In this document: positions 1 to 5,903 of the stretch, in pieces
Layout: each line of letters begins with the position of its first letter
How positions within the stretch are numbered: the first letter of the stretch is position 1
Assembly (NCBI GenBank): GCA_945861915.1
Contig: CAMAWK010000142.1
Span: 1 to 5,903 of the forward strand
Origin: Flavobacterium psychrophilum
Lineage (GTDB): Bacteria > Bacteroidota > Bacteroidia > Flavobacteriales > Flavobacteriaceae
Length of the DNA: 5,903 nucleotides
Direction: 5' to 3'
The notes under the pieces: model-generated
Told to the model about the DNA's origin: nothing
The model's database searches: none
The model's input: only the letters and a program-made list of their open reading frames with translations
Program-made: the position numbers and the translations under genes

Positions 1-410
1 CTGCAGGTGCTACTTATACAGGTGGTACAGGAAATACTATTGTAGTAGATTATACGAATGTAGCTGCATCAGTTGGTGCTACTGTACAAGTAACTTGTGC
101 AGCATCAAACGGAACAGGTTCTAGTCTTCCTAAAGTACTAAATGTAAAAAGAGTACTTTGTCCTATTAGATTATCAGGTTCATCTGCTAATGCATTCAGT
201 GTAAAAGCATATCCAAATCCATCTTCATCTGAGTTCACAATCGAAACTTCTGCTAAAGGAGCGATGAGCGTGAAAGTATATGATATGCAAGGGCGTTTAG
301 TTGAAAAAGCAAATACAAACAGAGTAGGTTCTAAATTAGCTGCTGGTACTTACAATGTAATTGTAAACCAGGGTGCTAACACAAAATCAGTTCGTGTGAT
401 TAAGAACTAA
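1..410 (+). CDS. T9SS type A sorting domain-containing secreted protein, C-terminal part
   Basis: The 5' part of this gene lies outside the window; 135 codons and a TAA stop (408-410) are visible, with the first whole codon at base 3. Residues 1-45 are rich in Gly, Thr, Val and Ala and look like the end of an Ig/PKD-like beta-sandwich repeat (for example DYTNVAASVGATVQVTC). From about residue 66 there is a typical T9SS type A C-terminal sorting domain: a YPNP motif at 70-73, a VKVYDMQGRLV strand at 90-100, a LAAGTYNVIV strand at 112-121, and a closing KSVRVIKN at 128-135. In this family the domain directs the protein through the outer membrane by type IX secretion and is then removed at the cell surface. 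The passenger's function cannot be told from this fragment. It could be an adhesin or an enzyme with Ig-like repeats. Confidence 0.9.
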   Translation, partial: AGATYTGGTGNTIVVDYTNVAASVGATVQVTCAASNGTGSSLPKVLNVKRVLCPIRLSGSSANAFSVKAYPNPSSSEFTIETSAKGAMSVKVYDMQGRLVEKANTNRVGSKLAAGTYNVIVNQGANTKSVRVIKN

Positions 411-440
411 TAATTTCATAATAAATTGTTTGTTAAGAGA

Positions 441-468
441 GGCTGTCCAAATGGACAGCCTTTTCTTT
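441..468 (+). terminator. Intrinsic terminator after the T9SS cargo gene
   Basis: A perfect 8-bp GC-rich stem (GGCTGTCC at 441-448 with GGACAGCC at 453-460) has an AAAT loop and is followed at once by TTTTCTTT. It lies 30 bp past the stop codon of the cargo gene. It separates that gene from the tRNA transcription unit. The AT-rich stretch from 469 to 602 shows no open frame or other structure that I can support. Confidence 0.92.
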
Positions 469-602
469 ATTAGAATAAATAGCATGAAAAATTTATTTTA
501 AAGTTGAATTATAAAAATTTATAAGACATTAAATAAAAATAATTTATTCTAAAAAATCTAACATTATATTACCTATTTAATTTAAAAAAAAGAGGTTTAT
601 TA

Positions 603-634
603 TTTGTTAAATATAGAATAGAAACTTACATTTG
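603..634 (+). promoter_or_regulatory. Bacteroidetes-type promoter of the tRNA cluster
   Basis: TTTG at 603-606 and TACATTTG at 627-634 are separated by 20 nt. This fits the known Bacteroidetes primary sigma factor consensus (TTTG near -33 and TAnnTTTG near -7). Transcription would start about 28-30 nt before tRNA-Ser, leaving a short leader for RNase P to remove. No second promoter of this type is seen between the three tRNAs, so they are probably one transcript. Confidence 0.8.
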
Positions 635-669
635 CAACCGCTTAAAAAAGCAATAGTACGTTCTTTTTT

Positions 670-756
670 GGAGAGTTGCCTGAGTGGCCGAAAGGACATG
701 TTTGCTAAACATGCGTATGGGAAACTGTACCAAGGGTTCGAATCCCTTACTCTCCG
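670..756 (+). tRNA. tRNA-Ser(GCU)
   Basis: Complete class II tRNA. The acceptor stem is GGAGAGT (670-676) with ACTCTCC (749-755), and the discriminator base is G756. The anticodon stem is CATGT (697-701) with ACATG (709-713), around the loop TTGCTAA. The anticodon GCT is at 704-706 and reads AGC/AGU serine codons. A long variable arm lies at about 714-731, as expected for tRNA-Ser. The T arm is AAGGG-TTCGAAT-CCCTT (732-748). The 3' CCA is not encoded. It is first in a Ser-Pro-Arg cluster. Confidence 0.97.
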
Positions 757-769
757 CTTTAATTACCTT

Positions 770-844
770 CGGGGTGTAGCGTAGCTCGGTTATCGCGCCT
801 GCTTTGGGAGCAGGAGGCCGCAGGTTCGAATCCTGCCACCCCGA
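770..844 (+). tRNA. tRNA-Pro(UGG)
   Basis: Complete cloverleaf. The acceptor stem is CGGGGTG (770-776) with CACCCCG (837-843), and the discriminator is A844. The anticodon stem is CCTGC (798-802) with GCAGG (810-814), around the loop TTTGGGA. The anticodon TGG is at 805-807 and reads CCN proline codons. The T arm contains GGTTCGAATCC. The 3' CCA is not encoded. It lies 13 nt after tRNA-Ser and is probably cut from the same precursor. Confidence 0.97.
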
Positions 845-873
845 CTGATTATTAAGTTATCTTAATTATCAAT

Positions 874-1696
<823 letters not shown>

Positions 1697-1701
1697 CAAG
1701 C

Positions 1702-1728
1702 AAACCCACTGATTTCAGTGGGTTTTTT
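1702..1728 (+). terminator. Terminator hairpin after degenerate tRNA copy 2 (copy 3 of 3)
   Basis: A 10-bp stem, AAACCCACTG (1702-1711) with CAGTGGGTTT (1716-1725), has an ATTT loop and a T run to 1728. Its sequence equals the copy at 1328-1354. It closes the GIY-YIG locus and separates it from the thiolase gene 70 bp further on. Confidence 0.85.
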
Positions 1729-1736
1729 GGTTATAT

Positions 1737-1744
1737 TAATTTTG
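1737..1744 (+). promoter_or_regulatory. Possible -7 element of the thiolase promoter
   Basis: TAATTTTG matches the Bacteroidetes TAnnTTTG element and lies 54 nt before the thiolase ATG. No convincing TTTG box is found 17-23 nt upstream, where the terminator stem of the preceding locus lies. The assignment rests on one element only. Confidence 0.35.
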
Positions 1745-1798
1745 TGTTTTTAAAATTATTACTTTTACGAAGTCATTTAAAAAATCAACTGCAACATC

Positions 1799-2977
<1,179 letters not shown>

Positions 2978-2996
2978 ATATCAATTAAAATTTACA

Positions 2997-3032
2997 AATT
3001 AAAAATTTAACTCGTACTTTTAATTTTTAATT
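2997..3032. repeat. AT-only inverted repeat between thiolase and C40 peptidase genes
   Basis: AATTAAAAATT (2997-3007) and its exact reverse complement AATTTTTAATT (3022-3032) surround a 14-nt spacer. The stem has no G-C pairs, so as RNA it is weak. It may be a poor bidirectional terminator or simply a product of AT-rich composition. The 82-bp gap it sits in shows no TAnnTTTG promoter for the peptidase gene. Confidence 0.4.
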
Positions 3033-3059
3033 CGGAATTTTTAAATTTAATTGTACTAC

Positions 3060-3821
3060 ATGTTCGGAATTTGTAATCTAGCCATTATTCCACTTCGATT
3101 AGAGCACAGCGATAAAAGCGAAATTGTTTCTCAAGTTTTGTTTGGAGAACATTTTGAAATCATCGAACAATTCAAACAATGGTATCGCATCAAGTTGCAT
3201 TATGATTCTTATGAAGGCTGGATTGATTCTAAACAAATTCAATTAATTTCCGAATCTGATTACAATCAATTATCCAAAGATGCTATAATTTTAAATGGCG
3301 ATTTAATAGAATACATTACCTCTTCTTCTAATTTTTTATTACCGATTCCTTTGGGGTCTTCGTTGTCATTTTTAAATCATGCAGAAATTAACAGTTTCAA
3401 TTATAATTTTGAAGGAACAAAAATTAGCGGGATAAAATCGAAAAAAGAACTACTGAATACTGCGTTTATGTATTTGCACGCTCCTTATTTATGGGGCGGA
3501 AAAACTCCTTTTGGAATTGATTGTTCGGGTTTTACACAAATGGTTTATAAACTCAACGGATATAAATTAGACCGAGATGCATCGCAACAAGCCTTGCAGG
3601 GAGAAGCACTTAGTTTTATAGAAGAAAGTGAACCTGGAGATTTAGCCTTTTTTGATAACGAAGAGGGAAATATCATTCATGTAGGTATCATTATGAAAGA
3701 CAATTATATTATTCACGCGAGTGGAAAAGTACGTGTTGACAGATTGGATCATTTAGGTATTTATAACCCTGAATTAAACAAGCACACCCACAAACTCAGA
3801 GTGATTAAAAAGATAATCTAA
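3060..3821 (+). CDS. C40 family peptidase (SH3-like domain plus NlpC/P60)
   Basis: A 253-residue protein. An N-terminal bacterial SH3-like part occupies about residues 1-65 (the MFGICNLAIIPLR start, then the WYRIKLHYDSYEGWID strand region). A linker domain follows, and then an NlpC/P60 papain-like domain from about residue 130. The catalytic cysteine is C155 in GIDCSGF, the catalytic histidine H207 in IIHVGI, and the third polar residue H219 in IIHASG. This is the usual Cys-His-His arrangement of peptidoglycan endopeptidases cutting gamma-D-Glu-diamino acid links. I see no clear signal peptide, so the site of action is uncertain. ATG 3060 is preferred over TTG 3051 because related proteins, as I recall them, start at MFGIC. 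The gene ends 4 bp from the convergent cmk stop. It lies 82 bp after the thiolase and may be read from the same transcript. Confidence 0.9.
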   Translation: MFGICNLAIIPLRLEHSDKSEIVSQVLFGEHFEIIEQFKQWYRIKLHYDSYEGWIDSKQIQLISESDYNQLSKDAIILNGDLIEYITSSSNFLLPIPLGSSLSFLNHAEINSFNYNFEGTKISGIKSKKELLNTAFMYLHAPYLWGGKTPFGIDCSGFTQMVYKLNGYKLDRDASQQALQGEALSFIEESEPGDLAFFDNEEGNIIHVGIIMKDNYIIHASGKVRVDRLDHLGIYNPELNKHTHKLRVIKKII

Positions 3822-3825
3822 GTTT

Positions 3826-4512
3826 TCATAAAATAGTCAAAACTAGTTTCAAAACTTGCTGAAACTGTTCTTCCTTAGAAATAATAGAATTATCAAACTC
3901 AACAGCATCGTTAGCTTTAATTAGCGGAGAATCCTCACGATGAGTATCAATATAATCTCGTTCTTCAACGTTTTGCAAGACTTGCTCAAAAGTGACCGTA
4001 TCTCCTTTTTTTTGCAATTCTTTGAATCTTCTTTCGGCTCGTATCATTGAACTGGCAGTCATAAATATTTTCAATTCTGCATCGGGAAAAACTACGGTTC
4101 CAATATCTCTACCGTCCATAACAATTCCTTTGTCCTTGCCCATTTTTTGTTGTTGTTCAACAAGTTTAGTGCGCACTTCGGAAATTTCAGCTACTTTGCT
4201 TACATAATTAGAAACTTCAAGGGTTCTAATTTCAGTTTCAACATTAGTCCCATTAAGATACATTTCGGAAAAACCCAACTCTGGATTGAACTTGAAAGCT
4301 AATTTGATAGAAGATAAATTTTGTATTAAAGATTGTGAATCAAAAAAATCAACATTAATAAATTTATTTTGCATGGCAAACAAAGCCACCGCACGATACA
4401 TAGCTCCCGTATCAACATAAACATAGCCTAAATATTTGGCTAATTCTTTAGCTAAAGTACTTTTTCCGGTTGAGGAAAATCCGTCAATGGCAATGGTAAT
4501 TTTCTGATTCAA
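3826..4512 (-). CDS. cmk: (d)CMP kinase (cytidylate kinase)
   Basis: A 228-residue nucleoside monophosphate kinase that phosphorylates CMP and dCMP with ATP in the cytoplasm, for pyrimidine nucleotide recycling. The P-loop is GFSSTGKS at residues 11-18. The DTGAMYR motif at 34-40 belongs to the CMP-binding side, and DGRDIGT lies at 133-139. Arginine-rich lid residues are at about 158-162, RD is at 185-186, and REDSPL at 192-197. Length and motif order are normal for Cmk. The start is TTG at 4512: the upstream frame hits a stop at 4525-4527 without an ATG, and the next internal Met (38) would remove the P-loop. It lies 34 bp after porQ on the same strand and is probably co-transcribed with it. 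A possible own promoter element is at 4530-4537. Confidence 0.96.
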   Translation of the reverse strand: MNQKITIAIDGFSSTGKSTLAKELAKYLGYVYVDTGAMYRAVALFAMQNKFINVDFFDSQSLIQNLSSIKLAFKFNPELGFSEMYLNGTNVETEIRTLEVSNYVSKVAEISEVRTKLVEQQQKMGKDKGIVMDGRDIGTVVFPDAELKIFMTASSMIRAERRFKELQKKGDTVTFEQVLQNVEERDYIDTHREDSPLIKANDAVEFDNSIISKEEQFQQVLKLVLTIL

Positions 4513-4529
4513 TTTTCTATTTTTTTATT

Positions 4530-4537
4530 CAAATATA
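4530..4537 (-). promoter_or_regulatory. Possible internal cmk promoter element (TAnnTTTG)
   Basis: On the minus strand, TATATTTG matches the Bacteroidetes -7 element, 17 nt before the cmk TTG. No perfect TTTG lies at the right distance; TTTC with a 17-nt spacer, inside the end of porQ, is the nearest fit. If used, cmk mRNA would have a leader of only about 10 nt and could be expressed independently of porQ. Confidence 0.35.
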
Positions 4538-4546
4538 CAAAACTAT

Positions 4547-5566
4547 TTACTCTTGAAAGTTAATCGTCAACCCAAAAAGGCTCGTGTTTGCCGCCAAAGT
4601 ATATCTTGAATAAGAGTAATTGAATTTTAATGAATTGAATTTAAGTCCGAAACCTACCGAGATTCCAGAAAAATTACGTTGTTCTAAAATTCGCAGTTCT
4701 TCGGCTCGTCTAAAATTGTAGCCTAACCGAAGATTGAATGATTTTTTTGGAAATAGCTCCACTCCAAAAATCATGTGTCGAATGGCATTACCAAAAATAG
4801 ACACTTTTTTTTCGGATGAACTTCCGTCAAAAGAAGATTCTGATTGTGCAGGATTCACAAAAGACACATTCCATTGTTGCAAATTTTCTACAGTAAGATG
4901 CCAGCGTATAGGAACATGTTCTAATTCTTGAGAAACTCCCGCCATAATCTCTAGAGGCAATTTTTCATTAGTACCATTATAGGTTGAGATTTGAGTTCCA
5001 ATATTTCTAATAACAAAAGCCCAATTCACATCATTGGGCTCATCAATATAAATAGCCCCTAAATCGATTGCTCCTCCGAAAGAATTGTATGATTCTAAAG
5101 TAGATGAAATGAGTTTTGCATTCGCCCCAAGATAGAGATTTGAATTCGGCACATTATAGGCATATCCTAAAGAAAGAGCTATTTCGCTGCCAGTAAATGG
5201 GGAAGTTGCCTGACCGTTTTCGTCATAACCTTCAAAATCCCCATTTACATAGTTGACTCCAGCTTGAAACGTTTGATAATGCCGATCATAAGTGTATGCA
5301 TACGAAGCTGTTCCGTAACTTAATTCACCAAAAAGACTTCCATAATTCAACGCCAAATGATTATGCATTTCTTCATTTATAGTAGCTGGATTAAAATGGG
5401 CTTGATTGACATCGTTATCATAAATGGTAATTACTTTTCCACCCAAAGCAGCTTGTCTGGGAGAAGTAACTAAATTCAAAAATTGATAGATTGACTTCCC
5501 TCCTATTTGTCCGTAGGACAAAGAGCAAAACAAAATAAGTTGGAAAAGTAAAAATCTATGTTGCAT
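4547..5566 (-). CDS. porQ: Type IX secretion system protein PorQ
   Basis: A 339-residue outer-membrane beta-barrel protein of the PorQ family. A signal peptide is visible: M-Q-H-R, then a hydrophobic FLLFQLILF core, with probable cleavage after SYG at residue 19. The mature start (IGGKSIYQFLNL, then SPRQAALGG to about residue 43) is the family's recognisable N-terminal block. Alternating beta strands continue to the end, finishing with SLFGLTINFQE. In Porphyromonas gingivalis, PorQ works with PorU, PorV and PorZ in the surface complex that processes and attaches proteins carrying C-terminal sorting domains; the same role is inferred here. The window also has such a cargo domain (1-410). ATG 5566 is chosen because it puts the signal peptide at the N-terminus; a TTG at 5599 in the same frame would add 11 polar residues before it. 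No clear promoter was found in the 98 bp between this ATG and the lon terminator (5567-5664). Confidence 0.9.
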   Translation of the reverse strand: MQHRFLLFQLILFCSLSYGQIGGKSIYQFLNLVTSPRQAALGGKVITIYDNDVNQAHFNPATINEEMHNHLALNYGSLFGELSYGTASYAYTYDRHYQTFQAGVNYVNGDFEGYDENGQATSPFTGSEIALSLGYAYNVPNSNLYLGANAKLISSTLESYNSFGGAIDLGAIYIDEPNDVNWAFVIRNIGTQISTYNGTNEKLPLEIMAGVSQELEHVPIRWHLTVENLQQWNVSFVNPAQSESSFDGSSSEKKVSIFGNAIRHMIFGVELFPKKSFNLRLGYNFRRAEELRILEQRNFSGISVGFGLKFNSLKFNYSYSRYTLAANTSLFGLTINFQE

Positions 5567-5664
5567 AGTTGAATGGACAAATCTGTTATTTAAACGCAAT
5601 AGTAAGAATAAAATTATACTGATTTTTTGTCATTTGTTGAATGCAATTCATTTTAAACCGAACT

Positions 5665-5699
5665 AAATAAAAATTCCATTCGTTAAAGCGAATGGAATT
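5665..5699 (-). terminator. Intrinsic terminator after lon
   Basis: An 11-bp perfect stem, AATTCCATTCG (5672-5682) with CGAATGGAATT (5689-5699), has a 6-nt loop. Read on the minus strand it is followed by a T-rich tail (TTTTTATTT, 5673-5665). It begins 19 bp past the lon stop and isolates porQ-cmk from lon transcription. The plus-strand side has a weaker T run. Confidence 0.88.
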
Positions 5700-5717
5700 G
5701 TATTTTAGACCAAAACA

Positions 5718-5903
5718 TTACAAATTTTTAGCGTTTATAACTTTTTGATTGGTAACAGCAATAGCTAAAACATCACTCATTTCTTTTACATAATGAAAAG
5801 TTAGCCCGTTTAAATATTCAGGTTTTATCTCGTCAATATCTCTTTTGTTTTCATGACACAAAATAATTTCCTTGATGTTGGCTCTTTTTGCTGCTAAAAT
5901 TTT
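5718..5903 (-). CDS. lon: Lon protease (ATP-dependent serine protease), C-terminal end
   Basis: The last 61 codons and TAA stop of a gene that continues beyond the window. The visible part, beginning [21 protein letters not shown]... and continuing with [23 protein letters not shown], matches the C-terminal end of the S16 proteolytic domain. The equivalent E. coli stretch is EKLLAAHRGG...ENKRDLEEI...VKRIEEVLTLAL. The catalytic Ser-Lys pair lies upstream, just outside the window. Lon degrades misfolded and regulatory proteins in the cytoplasm. A strong terminator follows the stop, so it is not expected to share a transcript with porQ and cmk, although all three point the same way. Confidence 0.92.
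   Translation of the reverse strand, partial: KILAAKRANIKEIILCHENKRDIDEIKPEYLNGLTFHYVKEMSDVLAIAVTNQKVINAKNL

Noticed and set aside
50..238. Minus-strand open frame of 62 codons
   Set aside because: It lies entirely antisense to the T9SS cargo gene and shows no recognisable protein features.
3031..3072. Direct repeat TTCGGAATTT at 3031-3040 and 3063-3072
   Set aside because: It is a ten-base AT-rich repeat, once in spacer and once in the C40 peptidase coding sequence; probably chance.
3992..4207. Plus-strand open frame of 71 codons
   Set aside because: It is antisense to cmk, whose motifs account for the coding signal.
4734..4931. Plus-strand open frame of 65 codons
   Set aside because: It is antisense to porQ and has no recognisable features.
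5567..5670. Promoter for porQ upstream of its ATG
   Set aside because: The best minus-strand match (TAATTTTA) lacks the final G of TAnnTTTG and has no TTTG at an acceptable distance.

Overview
The window is AT-rich DNA from a member of the Bacteroidota, almost certainly Flavobacteriaceae and most like Flavobacterium. The evidence is a type IX secretion (T9SS) sorting domain on a cargo protein, a PorQ-family T9SS protein, a Bacteroidetes-type promoter (TTTG, 20 nt, TAnnTTTG) in front of the tRNA genes, no Shine-Dalgarno sequences, and low-GC flavobacterial-type proteins throughout.

Layout, left to right. (1) 1-410: the C-terminal end of a secreted T9SS cargo protein on the plus strand, closed by a strong terminator. 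(2) 603-947: a promoter and three tRNA genes, Ser(GCU), Pro(UGG) and Arg(UCU). (3) 937-1732: a tandem-repeat locus directly behind tRNA-Arg. It holds two 84-residue GIY-YIG nuclease-family genes (97% identical in DNA), each followed by a degenerate tRNA-Arg copy and a copy of the tRNA terminator. (4) 1799-2977: an acetyl-CoA acetyltransferase gene of normal length (392 codons) with an in-frame TAA at codon 309, which cuts off three of the four catalytic motifs. (5) 3060-3821: an SH3-like plus NlpC/P60 (C40) cell-wall peptidase. (6) Minus strand: cmk (3826-4512, TTG start) downstream of porQ (4547-5566), probably co-transcribed. (7) 5718-5903: the last 61 codons of lon on the minus strand, followed by its terminator.

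The most unusual part is the tRNA-Arg/GIY-YIG locus. The sequence after each GIY-YIG gene aligns to tRNA-Arg from its D arm to its 3' end. The anticodon arm has been exchanged for a 19-nt hairpin, and six bases of the T loop/stem have been exchanged for an 18-bp perfect palindrome. Both inserts share the ends TCCCGA and TCGGGA. The TAG stop codon of each GIY-YIG gene is supplied by the tRNA-like D-arm sequence. I read this as a nuclease gene coupled to a tRNA-like structural element that has amplified in tandem at a tRNA 3' end. Whether it is mobile, or makes a stable tRNA-like RNA, cannot be decided from this sequence.

The remaining genes are mostly housekeeping. Cargo CTD and PorQ both belong to type IX secretion, but they are far apart, on opposite strands, and not an operon.
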